Source: Candidatus Sigynarchaeota archaeon | GTDB taxonomy: Archaea; Asgardarchaeota; Jordarchaeia; Jordarchaeales; Jordarchaeaceae | Assembly: GCA_030587505.1 (NCBI GenBank) | Contig: JAUQYY010000349.1 | Location: 1-10,227, forward strand | DNA: 10,227 bases | Direction of reading: 5' to 3' | Translations under genes and position numbers: made by a program | The notes under the pieces: generated by a model | Seen by the model: the letters and a program-made list of their open reading frames with translations, nothing else | Databases searched by the model: none | What the model was told of the DNA's origin: nothing | Part shown: piece by piece, positions 1 through 5,763 of the stretch | Layout of the letters: every line of letters begins with the position of its first letter | How positions within the stretch are numbered: position 1 is the first letter of the stretch

Positions 1-2
1 AT

Positions 3-140
3 TCACATAATTTTCAAGGCTCCGCGGATAACAGACTCGGCAGAATGGGCATCGAAAAAGAGGGAAATCTTTTCCTACATGAACTGTTGAAAGAACGGAT
101 GGTGGTGAAGTTCGTTGAGAGTTGTAACAATTATTATTGA
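3..140 (+). CDS. possible 3' end of an upstream gene (partial)
   Basis: The third forward frame is open from the window edge to a TGA at 138-140 (45 codons). Its tail is charged, with residues such as GIEKEGNLFLHELLKER, and looks protein-like. It would overlap the start of the next gene by 26 nt, which is acceptable in a compact archaeal operon. Frame 1 is also open from the edge to a TGA at 88-90, so the choice is uncertain. I do not recognise a family; this close to DsrE genes it could be another sulfur-transfer gene, but nothing visible proves it. Confidence 0.3.
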   Translation, partial: SHNFQGSADNRLGRMGIEKEGNLFLHELLKERMVVKFVESCNNYY

Positions 141-429
141 CTCTCCGGGTTCGGAGCGTGCAAAAAACGCGCTAAGTATTGTGGAGGAAGCGTCAAAGCT
201 GGGTGCAACCGTTTCCCTGTATCTTCTCGGGAACGGAGTATACCTCGGAACGAAAGAATTTCTCGAGCGTGTGGAACCCGGCGTGGAGGTTTACGCTCGG
301 GAAGAGGACGTCGAGGCGCGTGGCATCCGGGGAGACCTCCTCTCAGAGAGGGTTAGGCACCCGCCCAATGTCCTGGACAGAATGATACACGAGATTATGG
401 AGGAGGCGGACAGAGTCCTGTGCTTCTAA
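115..429 (+). CDS. DsrE/DsrF/DsrH-like sulfur-relay protein 1
   Basis: A 104-residue protein of the DsrE/F/H (TusBCD-like) fold. It opens with a hydrophobic strand RVVTIIIDSPGSERAKNAL, then a helix and a second strand (VSLYLLGNGVYLG), the pattern of this family, and ends with EEADRVLCF. Family members carry persulfide sulfur on a cysteine or act as partner subunits in DsrEFH/TusBCD complexes in the cytoplasm. The only cysteine here is C103, next to the C-terminus, so this is more likely a partner (DsrF/H-type) subunit than the sulfur-bearing DsrE. The start is TTG at 115, the first start after an in-frame stop at 106-108; GGTGGTGA at 101-108 is a fitting Shine-Dalgarno site. It lies 15 nt before the second DsrE-like gene, implying one transcript. 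Confidence 0.8.
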   Translation: MRVVTIIIDSPGSERAKNALSIVEEASKLGATVSLYLLGNGVYLGTKEFLERVEPGVEVYAREEDVEARGIRGDLLSERVRHPPNVLDRMIHEIMEEADRVLCF

Positions 430-444
430 AAAGAGGCGATAAAA

Positions 445-825
445 GTGGTGAAAACACTCACACTGGTTCTGTACCACGGACCCTACGCCTCCCAGCGTGT
501 TGATATAGGTCTCCAGATAGCCGAGAGGGCTCTCCGAAAAGGGTACGGTGTTAACATTTTCCTGTACATGGAGGCGGTTCACTCCCCGAAGGCGGGTCAG
601 GAGCCAAAGTACTTTCCCAACGTGGGAAAAAAGCTCGCCGAGCTGGCCGAGATGGGGGCGAGAGTAAAGTCCTGCTCGAGGTGTGCGGCCGCCAGGGGCT
701 ACGTGGAAGGAGAAGAGAAGAACGGTGTCTACCCAACAAGCCAGTACGTTAAGGGGGTTCACATAGCCAATCTGCGTGACCTGGGGTACTGGATTAGGGA
801 GAGCGACAGGGTGTTAACCATCTAG
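445..825 (+). CDS. DsrE-like sulfurtransferase protein 2 (catalytic-type cysteines)
   Basis: A 126-residue DsrE-family protein. It begins with the strand KTLTLVLYHGPYASQRVDIG, has the strand GYGVNIFLYMEAVHS at residues 33-47, and carries GARVKSCSRCAAARG at residues 71-85. That block matches the family's cysteine site, where the first cysteine (C77 here) accepts persulfide sulfur; C80 is a second one close by. Of the three tandem DsrE-like genes it is the only one with this motif, so it is the best candidate for the sulfur-bearing subunit. The start is GTG 445 or the adjacent GTG 448, preceded by GAGGCGAT at 433-440. It sits between two DsrE-like genes in the same direction, suggesting a DsrEFH-type heteromer. 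The exact substrate is unknown. Confidence 0.85.
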   Translation: MVKTLTLVLYHGPYASQRVDIGLQIAERALRKGYGVNIFLYMEAVHSPKAGQEPKYFPNVGKKLAELAEMGARVKSCSRCAAARGYVEGEEKNGVYPTSQYVKGVHIANLRDLGYWIRESDRVLTI

Positions 826-840
826 AAGAGAAAAATATGG

Positions 841-1204
841 ATGGTGATGAAAAATCAGAGTACTTATCATTATTACAAAGCCGCCCTACGGTTCCGAGGA
901 GTGCTTCAGCGGACTGTATGTGGCAATCGCCTGCCTCAACAGTGGGCTAGACTGCGGCATCCTTTTTATGGGAGACGGGGTCTACGCGACAATCGCAAAC
1001 CAGGATCCCAAGGGTTTGTCCATGTCCAGCGTCTCAGACCTGATCTACACCCTCCTCCCTGAGTCCCGACTGTACGCTCACGAGGAGTCCTTGCGGGAGA
1101 GAATGCTACCCGCATCGAGCATGATAAAGGGCATCAGACTCGTTGACGACTCGGAGACGGCTGAACTGGTGCTTGAGTGCGGAGAGTACATACTGACCTT
1201 TTAG
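841..1204 (+). CDS. DsrF/DsrH-like protein 3, start disrupted (frameshift or non-canonical start)
   Basis: The conserved body is in frame with 851-1204 and reads KIRVLIIITKPPYGSEECFS, then GLYVAIACLNSGLDCGILFM, GDGVYATIA, and ends ECGEYILTF: a third DsrE/F/H-like fold aligned with its two neighbours. It lacks the CxxC-AARG site of the second gene. No ATG, GTG or TTG lies at the right place: the frame has stops at 845 and 848, and its first ATG (920) would remove the first beta strand. ATG GTG ATG at 841-849 is one base out of phase; dropping one A from the run at 850-854 joins it as MVMKIRVL. Alternatively, GGTGATG (844-850) is the Shine-Dalgarno site and initiation is at ATC 854. A pseudogene or sequence error is also possible. 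Fifteen bases separate it from the second DsrE-like gene. Confidence 0.7.
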
Positions 1205-1423
1205 CCTTCCGGATTCGACACACTCCGCGAGGGGCGTAAAGTATTATTACTATATTGTTATATATCGATAAACTTAAAAACACGTACTGGACTAGTCAAC
1301 TAGAAGAAGCAAAACGTAAGCGTCGCAAATCTAATCCTTACGGAGCACAAGATACGGAAAACCCTGAGATTTAATCGTGTTTGAACAGTTACGCCTAGAA
1401 AGAATAATAGGAGGTAAGAAGGG
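1205..1423 (+). promoter_or_regulatory. intergenic region with a possible TATA box
   Basis: A 219-nt gap between the DsrE cluster and the CxC thioredoxin-fold gene. It holds an AT-rich stretch at 1240-1280 with candidate TATA elements (GTTATATAT at about 1257-1265, CTTAAAAAC at about 1273-1281) and the small palindrome TATCGATA at 1263-1270. A promoter here would leave a leader of more than 110 nt. GGAGGT at 1410-1415 is a strong Shine-Dalgarno site for the ATG at 1424. I see no RNA gene or further coding frame. Confidence 0.4.
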
Positions 1424-1714
1424 ATGCCAAAAGTTAAGGTGGATATATTTATTCCGATAGGTGCGTGCGCCTGCCAGTTCTCGTCCTTCATGGATAAGGT
1501 TTTCAGTGTGCTGGTGAAGTATAGGAAGCAGGTTGACTTTGATGTGAAGTCGTCCTTCTCCGAGGAGGCGAGAAAGTACAAAATTGGCAGTAAGGGGCTG
1601 GTGGTTAACGGTACCGAAATTTTTCCTGAACACTTCAATTCGAGCAAACTCGAAGCGGCAATAAAGAGGGCTTTGGAAACCTCGGAGAGTGTTGTGGAAG
1701 CACAGAAAACCTAA
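1424..1714 (+). CDS. small thioredoxin-fold protein with a CxC motif
   Basis: A 96-residue protein with a thioredoxin-like layout: strand KVDIFIPIG, a helix beginning at the cysteines, strand VDFDVKS, then GSKGLVVNGTEIFPE and a final helix. The usual CxxC is replaced by GACACQ (C15 and C17, a CxC), and the cis-proline expected before the third strand is absent (SKGLVVNG). It resembles the small archaeal redox proteins of the MTH895 type but with a changed active site; a CxC may favour metal or metalloid binding or a strained disulfide. It is also reminiscent of the SaoT thioredoxin-like family linked to DsrE-related proteins, a memory-based comparison I could not test. The start is well set by GGAGGT 8 nt upstream. 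It follows the DsrE genes and precedes the broken zinc-ribbon gene. Confidence 0.75.
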   Translation: MPKVKVDIFIPIGACACQFSSFMDKVFSVLVKYRKQVDFDVKSSFSEEARKYKIGSKGLVVNGTEIFPEHFNSSKLEAAIKRALETSESVVEAQKT

Positions 1715-2230
1715 AGCACAAACCTCATCCTTTAGTTTTTCTGCCGAAAAATCGAAAACCAAAGTGGCCAGAAATGTCCAAGTGGAGTCCGGTCAACTTC
1801 GCATCCCCATAAGGCGGAAAGCAATAACCGGCGAATGGTGGTTTTTGGAGGACAAGGTTTTCCACTGTATCGTGTGCGGTAAGGTTCCTCACCCGGCTTC
1901 CCGGGAGTTGAGGTGTGTGTACTGTGGGAAGATTTCTGAGGCCGATTTCGCCTGCGAGGATTCTCAATTTGTTTGTGAGAGCTGCAGGCTGGCTCCTCCG
2001 GATGAGCTTATTCTGAAAACCTCCGCCTGTCCGACGGCAAGGTTTCTCTCTTGGAGAGGAACGGTATAAGGATCATAAGGAAGGTTCCCGATGGTCCGAC
2101 ATTCCACGCGGGTGACGGAGCCGTTCTCTTCGGCTTCATCGTCGACACGAGCGAACCTGTTTTTCCGAGGGACCTAAACGAACTTTATAATTTGGTGTTT
2201 TCTCCGTTGATTGAAACTGTGGAGGGGTGA
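1689..2230 (+). pseudogene. frameshifted cysteine-rich zinc-ribbon protein
   Basis: Two reading frames join into one protein-like sequence. Frame 1689-2069 contains FHCIVCGK, then RCVYCGK, then ACEDSQFVCESC: paired cysteines of one or two zinc ribbons, resembling the N-terminal part of DUF5714-type proteins. Around 2010-2025 the coding sense moves to the frame ending at TGA 2228-2230, which reads RLSDGKVSLLERNG, FHAGDGAVLFGFIVDTSE and ends FSPLIETVEG. That second frame has no start codon where needed, since a stop lies at 2003, so one indel is the simplest explanation. The true start is unclear: GTG 1689 overlaps the CxC gene by 26 nt; GTG 1764 is an alternative. Function unknown. The terminal GGAGGGGTGA looks like the Shine-Dalgarno site of a following gene. 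Confidence 0.55.
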
Positions 2231-2579
2231 CAGCATCGTTTCTCAGGTTTCCCAGTTCCGGCACTACGACGTGCTTGTTTCCAAGGCGTTATCTACCTAG
2301 ACGTTGACTCTGATCTTGTGAACTCCCTAAGGGTTTTGCCGAGAGGGGTGTCCAGCGTAGCTCGGCTCTCCTCGAGGAAAGTCTCTGTTGAGGACTTTGT
2401 CGATGAGGCCGTACTGAGACTGGGGGGAGAAACCATGGGCTGGCCCCTTTGAATCAGGCCTAACAGAGCTTGAGGAGAGAATGCTGAATCGAGTTCTGGA
2501 GTCGAAGTACAGGGTACTCGATCGGAACCTTAACTTCTCCCCACCCTATGCGTACGGTAAACTCCTCATTGAAGCGTAA
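2231..2579 (+). pseudogene. broken gene of unknown family, coding sense split over three frame segments
   Basis: Protein-like sequence continues in alternating frames. Frame 0 from about 2232 reads SIVSQVSQFRHYDVLVSK and stops at TAG 2298-2300. The other frame from about 2285 reads GVIYLDVDSDLVNSLRVL and KVSVEDFVDEAVLRLGGE, and stops at TGA 2450-2452. Frame 0 again, from about 2433, reads KPWAGPFESGLTELEERM and ends PYAYGKLLIEA at TAA 2577-2579. Two indels (near 2285-2290 and 2430-2440) would restore one protein of about 115 residues. The ribosome site GGAGGGGTGA (2221-2230) lies just upstream, but the codon at the expected start is ATC (2235-2237), not ATG. I recognise no family. It could be the second gene of a pair with the zinc-ribbon protein, or its continuation. 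Confidence 0.45.
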
Positions 2580-2630
2580 AAACTTTACCAAAGACCAAAC
2601 ATTCCTACGCCGCCTTTCAGTGTAGTTGGT

Positions 2631-2664
2631 TATTTTTATATAGTCCTATTAGACTAGTAGGATT
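2631..2664 (+). promoter_or_regulatory. TATA box and palindromic operator of the toxin-antitoxin pair
   Basis: The AT-rich element TATTTTTATATA (2631-2642) is a good archaeal TATA box. Immediately downstream, TCCTATTAGACTAGTAGGA (2644-2662) is a near-perfect palindrome centred on A2653 with 8 of 9 base pairs complementary. It would overlap the transcription start region, the usual place for an AbrB-family antitoxin to bind and repress its own operon. Confidence 0.6.
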
Positions 2665-2679
2665 AGGGAAGGATGCGCC

Positions 2680-2937
2680 ATGCTTGTGAAGGTCACTCGG
2701 CGATTCCAAGTTACAATTCCCCATGAAATCAGAGAGAAACTCGGGCTAAACATAGGTGACACCGTAAATGTACAATACACAGATGGCAAAATAGTCATTG
2801 AGAAAGTAAGTGAATACTGGGGAAGAGTTATGGCTGAAACAGCTGGAATGTGGAGCAACCACCCAGTATTCGGAAAAATGAAAAACTCTGTAGAAATCGT
2901 ACAGTGGCTCAGGGGGAAGAGCGTAGAAGAGGTATAA
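2680..2937 (+). CDS. AbrB/SpoVT-family antitoxin
   Basis: An 85-residue protein whose first 45 residues are a swapped-hairpin AbrB domain: VKVTRRFQVTIPHEIREKLG followed by LNIGDTVNVQYTDGKIVIEK. This domain binds DNA as a dimer. The C-terminal 40 residues (from about SEYWGRVMAE) would serve to bind and neutralise the toxin. Archaeal antitoxins of this VapB-like type commonly precede PIN-domain toxins, and here the PIN gene starts 2 nt after the stop. The ATG at 2680 sits about 40 nt below a TATA box and next to a palindrome that fits autorepression. Base composition is more AT-rich than in the flanking sulfur genes, which fits recent transfer. Confidence 0.85.
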   Translation: MLVKVTRRFQVTIPHEIREKLGLNIGDTVNVQYTDGKIVIEKVSEYWGRVMAETAGMWSNHPVFGKMKNSVEIVQWLRGKSVEEV

Positions 2938-2939
2938 AG

Positions 2940-3389
2940 TTGAAACTCTCCCTCGATACAAGTGTTTTAATCAGTCATTTTAGAACCGACGAATTCTCCG
3001 GCGAGACTCTCAGATTTTTCAGGTGGGCTAGGAAAGAGGGGCTGAGCCTTTTAATTTCTGAGGTTGTGTACGCCGAACTGTATGCAGGCATATTTCTTAG
3101 CGCGAACCCAGACGATGAGGAGTACAGAGTTCAAAAATTCCTTGCGACAAATAATATATCAACCCATCTCACAGGTTCTCTGGAAGTTGTAAAAAGAGCA
3201 GGACAAATGTTTCCTAAGTATTTAATACTAAGGAAGGGAGCGAGAAAAAGAATCCTGCTCGACTTTCTCATCGCCTCTCACGCGGAGAGTTACTCAGACG
3301 TTCTAGTGACCTGGAACCCGGCAGACTTCAAAGATTATCTCAATATTCCAGTTCTAACACCCACAGAGGTAATAAAAGAATTAAGCTGA
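2940..3389 (+). CDS. PIN-domain toxin (VapC-like ribonuclease)
   Basis: A 149-residue PIN-domain protein starting at TTG 2940 as MKLSLDTSVLISHFRTDEF. The acidic metal-binding residues expected of the family are visible: D6 in LDTS, E46 in YAEL, D108 in LLDFLIASHA, and D129 in TWNPADF. Families of this type are Mg/Mn-dependent RNases that cut tRNA, rRNA or mRNA when freed from the antitoxin. An in-frame ATG exists further up at 2850, but it lies inside the antitoxin gene and would add an unrelated leader, so TTG is preferred. It is coupled to the antitoxin gene (2-nt gap). The active-site set appears complete, so the toxin is probably functional. Confidence 0.85.
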   Translation: MKLSLDTSVLISHFRTDEFSGETLRFFRWARKEGLSLLISEVVYAELYAGIFLSANPDDEEYRVQKFLATNNISTHLTGSLEVVKRAGQMFPKYLILRKGARKRILLDFLIASHAESYSDVLVTWNPADFKDYLNIPVLTPTEVIKELS

Positions 3390-3397
3390 AGAAACAC

Positions 3398-3472
3398 TTT
3401 CACCACTTCTCACTACTTATCGCCGAGGAATCTAATTTTTCAAGAGTTTACCTATCACACGAAGTGGTGAAA
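3398..3472. repeat. perfect 12-bp inverted repeat
   Basis: TTTCACCACTTC (3398-3409) is repeated as its exact reverse complement GAAGTGGTGAAA (3461-3472), separated by 51 nt. It lies between the toxin gene and the convergent TauE-like pseudogene. It could be a long hairpin end, a pair of protein-binding sites, or the ends of a tiny element; no target duplication is evident around it. Confidence 0.55.
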
Positions 3473-3482
3473 AACCGAAGAC

Positions 3483-3489
3483 AAAAAAA
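3483..3489 (-). terminator. T-run terminator below the TauE-like pseudogene
   Basis: Seven A on the plus strand give T7 on the minus strand, 24 nt after the stop codon at 3513-3515. Oligo-T runs terminate archaeal transcription. The intact TauE copy has an equivalent T8 run at a similar distance. Confidence 0.5.
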
Positions 3490-3512
3490 GGGAGAGAATA
3501 GGTTACCTAGAA

Positions 3513-4163
3513 CTAGAGTGGCAATCCCATATACGCGAAGACTCCCATTAGCTTTAGTCCCACGTAGATGTAGGTAATGGCTAGTAGGATACTGAGCCTT
3601 TCCGGGGAAACCCTCACGGATGCCCACACACCTCTGTTGAAAAGGGAATACTTGTTGTGGCTAGTGTGACGAATGCTAGGAGATTGACGTAGCCCAGGGT
3701 GAAGGGTGGAAACGGGCTCATTAGAAACGGACTTATGAAGTTGGGTATGAGTCCGAGGTAACTCAAGTAGTAAAGCTGGTACACATAAAGCGGTAAGCGC
3801 CAACGATGCAGAAAACACCAAAGATGATTTTCATGAATTCACCAGGAGTCAAGAGTGCAAATGAACTTCCTATGGCACCACCGATAGCTGCACCTAATGT
3901 GATTATATAAGAACTCTCCTCGTTGGAAATGCTTCTTTTGTCTCTCTCCGGTAGCGCCAAGCCCCGAATAGTGCCGTGGGTGCAACCACCATCATGTTTG
4001 TACCGAAAGCTAGTTTGATTGCTAGATCCGCTGGGACGCCCATACCGACGAAGAGAAAGTGCATGAACGGCAACATTAGAAAGCATCCGCCGGCTCCGAA
4101 GAACCCGTTTGCGAATCCCATCGCAATACCGACAATAATTAGTATTATTATAAGGAGAATCAT
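3513..4163 (-). pseudogene. decayed second copy of the TauE/SafE-type exporter
   Basis: This is a degraded duplicate of the intact exporter at 6669-7661. From ATG 4163 it reads MILLIIILIIVGIAMGFAN and then GFFGAGGCFLMLPFMHFL; about 75 of the first 86 residues match the intact copy. The frame then breaks near 3905-3912 (TA-rich, an apparent 2-nt insertion), resumes as ITLGAAIGGAIGSSFALL, and stops being alignable at RFM. There it jumps to VYQLYYLSYLGLIP: compared with the intact gene, about 334 nt are missing (junction near 3784-3789, where both sides share a CAT-type microhomology). A further frameshift follows PFST near 3640, after which GVWASVRVSPERLSILL runs to the stop at 3513-3515. The first ATG of the intact gene is ACA here. 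It cannot make the full permease. Confidence 0.9.
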
Positions 4164-4176
4164 TGGGTCTGTAGGT

Positions 4177-4350
4177 TTACAGCTTTACCGTTATATTTTC
4201 ATTCAACGGAACGCGTCCAAAAATTCGATTCGTCTCTTTTGGTATTATTTTTCTTTGCCATGCAAAAAACACGGCCGTCTTTCTGGTAACGGTTCCGTAG
4301 ACCTTACCTATTCCGTCGCAGGGCAAAATGACAATGTACTCATCATCCAC
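4177..4350 (-). pseudogene. truncated third DGC-family zinc-binding protein gene
   Basis: From GTG 4350 the minus strand reads MDDEYIVILPCDGIGKVYGTV, closely matching the start of the DGC protein at 5346-5762 (MARRVVILPCSGVGKVYGTI). It keeps the first zinc-ligand cysteine (C11) but loses similarity after about residue 26. The remaining codons to TAA 4177-4179 run into sequence that resembles the upstream region of the TauE exporter gene, so that tail is not real DGC protein. The second, third and fourth cysteines of the family are absent. This is the 5' stump of a lost DGC gene joined to the promoter side of the TauE-like pseudogene. Confidence 0.75.
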
Positions 4351-4410
4351 TAGGACTACCCGACCTTACTGCTTCCCGCAAATGGAGCTGGTTCGGCAAC
4401 CCTTTCCCTT

Positions 4411-4881
4411 TCAATCGATTTTTTGTCTCTCGGCTCTTTCCCTTTCCTCTCTTATCTTTCTCTCAACGAGCTTGGCGTACTCCTCAGCGCTCATGAGCTT
4501 GGAGAGGTCTTCCTCGAGGTTGTGGGGTTCAACCTTCAGAAGCCACCCCTCCCCGTAGGGGAGGGTGTTCAGGAGTTCGGGTTCCTCCTCCAGTCTCGGG
4601 TTCACCTCAAGAACCCTTCCGCTCACGGGAGAGTAAATGTCCAGAACAGCCTTCACCGACTCCAGCTCGCCTATCTCCTCTGTGGTATCGATCTCGCTTC
4701 CCTCATCCGGCAGGTTCACGAAAAGGACATCGCCGAGCAGAAGTTGGAAATAGTCCGTGATGCCCACAGCCACCGTTGAATCCCTTTTCGCCCACGTGTC
4801 GTGCTCCGAGTAAAAAAGTCCGACGGGAATCTTGACAAAAAATTTCCCCGCAGCCAGTCTGATAACATCGCCCATAAGCAC
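4411..4881 (-). CDS. lipoyl-carrier protein, GcvH-like (glycine cleavage H-protein family)
   Basis: A 156-residue H-protein-family carrier. Residues 22-60 match the family core (LFYSEHDTWAKRD, VAVGITDYFQLLLGDVLFV, NLPDEG), and ELESVKAVLDIYSPVSG holds the lipoylation site at K77. A lipoyl arm on this lysine carries methylamine in glycine cleavage, but H-like proteins also serve in the sHdr sulfur-oxidation system (LbpA), where the arm carries sulfur. No glycine-cleavage P or T protein, lipoate ligase or lipoate synthase is in this window. The 3' end adds a basic/acidic helical tail (about residues 125-156). The start is GTG 4881 or ATG 4875; GGAG lies just upstream. It is last in a tight operon with two DGC proteins and a thioredoxin-like protein, 31 nt after the DGC gene, so a sulfur or thiol role is favoured by inference. 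Confidence 0.85.
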   Translation of the reverse strand: MLMGDVIRLAAGKFFVKIPVGLFYSEHDTWAKRDSTVAVGITDYFQLLLGDVLFVNLPDEGSEIDTTEEIGELESVKAVLDIYSPVSGRVLEVNPRLEEEPELLNTLPYGEGWLLKVEPHNLEEDLSKLMSAEEYAKLVERKIREERERAERQKID

Positions 4882-4912
4882 CCAACTCCGAAAAGCTTTT
4901 CAACAATATTTT

Positions 4913-5344
4913 TTATTCTTCCTCCATACTTTTCCTCTTCATCTCTTCCAGTATCCTATCCACTTCCGTAGCTATTCTTTCGGCGACTCTTCGGGCGAGC
5001 TCCTCACCCTTGTCGTCCAGCTTCACCCTGTTCTTCGCCTGGAGTTCGCACTCCTTCATCACCTCGGGAATCCTGATTACCGCGGCCACGTTTCCGTTGT
5101 GTTTCCTGATGCTCTTCTCGGCGCACCCCTTCTCGCAGCCATCCACGATGATGATGGGTTGCCTTCTGACGAAGTCTCGCTCCTCCTTTCCACCGGCGAG
5201 GTATAGAGGTAGGCAGATAGTCATCGTCTGGGTTGGCCTAAGCTCCTCCAAAACGATACGCGCGGCGATTCTGGTTACGGTTCCCTCGGGTATCTCCTCG
5301 CCGCTGCACGGAACAACTCCAACCATGGGAATAAAAAGCATCAC
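4913..5344 (-). CDS. DGC-type putative zinc-binding protein 1
   Basis: A protein of about 143 residues in the DGC-domain (putative zinc-binding) family. Its four hallmark cysteines are visible: C13 in VVPCSG, C44 in TICLP, and C70 and C74 in VDGCEKGCAEK, which contains the DGC motif itself. The C-terminal half is a charged helix (LARRVAERIATEVDRILEEM). The biochemical role of the family is not established; members often sit beside thioredoxins, permeases and metalloid or sulfur genes. The open frame extends upstream to 5383 inside the preceding gene, but AAGGAGG at 5350-5356 points to GTG 5344 (or ATG 5341), which also aligns its start with the neighbouring paralogue. It is 1 nt from the stop of that paralogue: clear translational coupling. 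Confidence 0.85.
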   Translation of the reverse strand: MMLFIPMVGVVPCSGEEIPEGTVTRIAARIVLEELRPTQTMTICLPLYLAGGKEERDFVRRQPIIIVDGCEKGCAEKSIRKHNGNVAAVIRIPEVMKECELQAKNRVKLDDKGEELARRVAERIATEVDRILEEMKRKSMEEE

Positions 5345-5345
5345 A

Positions 5346-5762
5346 TCATCCTCCTTCCGAGCCAAGTATCCTGTCAACCTCACGGCTAATCTTCTCAGCT
5401 ACTACCTCCGCCAGCCTCCTCCCCTTCGGGTCGGGTTCCCTTATCGCCATCTGGCTGGGCTTCAGATCCCTGTTCTCGCGAAGCACACTCGTTACGTTAA
5501 GTTCACCAACAATCTTCCCCCCGGCGGTCTCGGCGGCAAACTCCGCGCACTTGGACGGGCACCCATTTATGACTATGCACGGGTTCTCCCTAACAATCCT
5601 CCTGGCGTCGTCATCGTCCTCCACCACGAGCCGGGGGAGGCAGACCGTCAGAGTTTTATCCGGTCTCAGCTGCTCAATGGTCATATAGGCTGCCTCGCGT
5701 GCAATTGTCCCGTAGACTTTTCCCACGCCGCTGCAGGGCAGGATAACAACCCTTCTAGCCAA
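5346..5762 (-). CDS. DGC-type putative zinc-binding protein 2
   Basis: A 138-residue paralogue of the next gene. Cysteines are C10 in ILPCSGVGKVYG, C41 in TVCLP, and C68 and C72 in INGCPSKCAE, with an extra C62. The family motif is NGC instead of DGC here, a conservative change. Both paralogues share the helix after the first cysteine (REAAYMTIEQLRP versus RIVLEELRP) and end in a similar charged helix (EKISREVDRILG), so they arose by duplication and may pair. The start is TTG 5762, with GGAGGAG 8 nt upstream inside the end of the preceding thioredoxin-like gene, only 1 nt after that gene's stop. Function unknown; zinc or sulfur/metalloid handling with the lipoyl carrier is inference. Confidence 0.85.
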   Translation of the reverse strand: MARRVVILPCSGVGKVYGTIAREAAYMTIEQLRPDKTLTVCLPRLVVEDDDDARRIVRENPCIVINGCPSKCAEFAAETAGGKIVGELNVTSVLRENRDLKPSQMAIREPDPKGRRLAEVVAEKISREVDRILGSEGG

Positions 5763-5763
5763 C

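Noticed and set aside
1300..1762. Minus-strand open frames across the CxC thioredoxin-fold gene
   Set aside because: The plus-strand gene has a strong Shine-Dalgarno site and fold pattern; the minus-strand translations resemble no protein family.
2228..2230. In-frame TGA as a possible selenocysteine codon in the zinc-ribbon region
   Set aside because: The downstream frame of this TGA (2231-2285) has poor codon use and does not continue a family signal; the coding sense moves to another frame, so a stop or indel explains it better.
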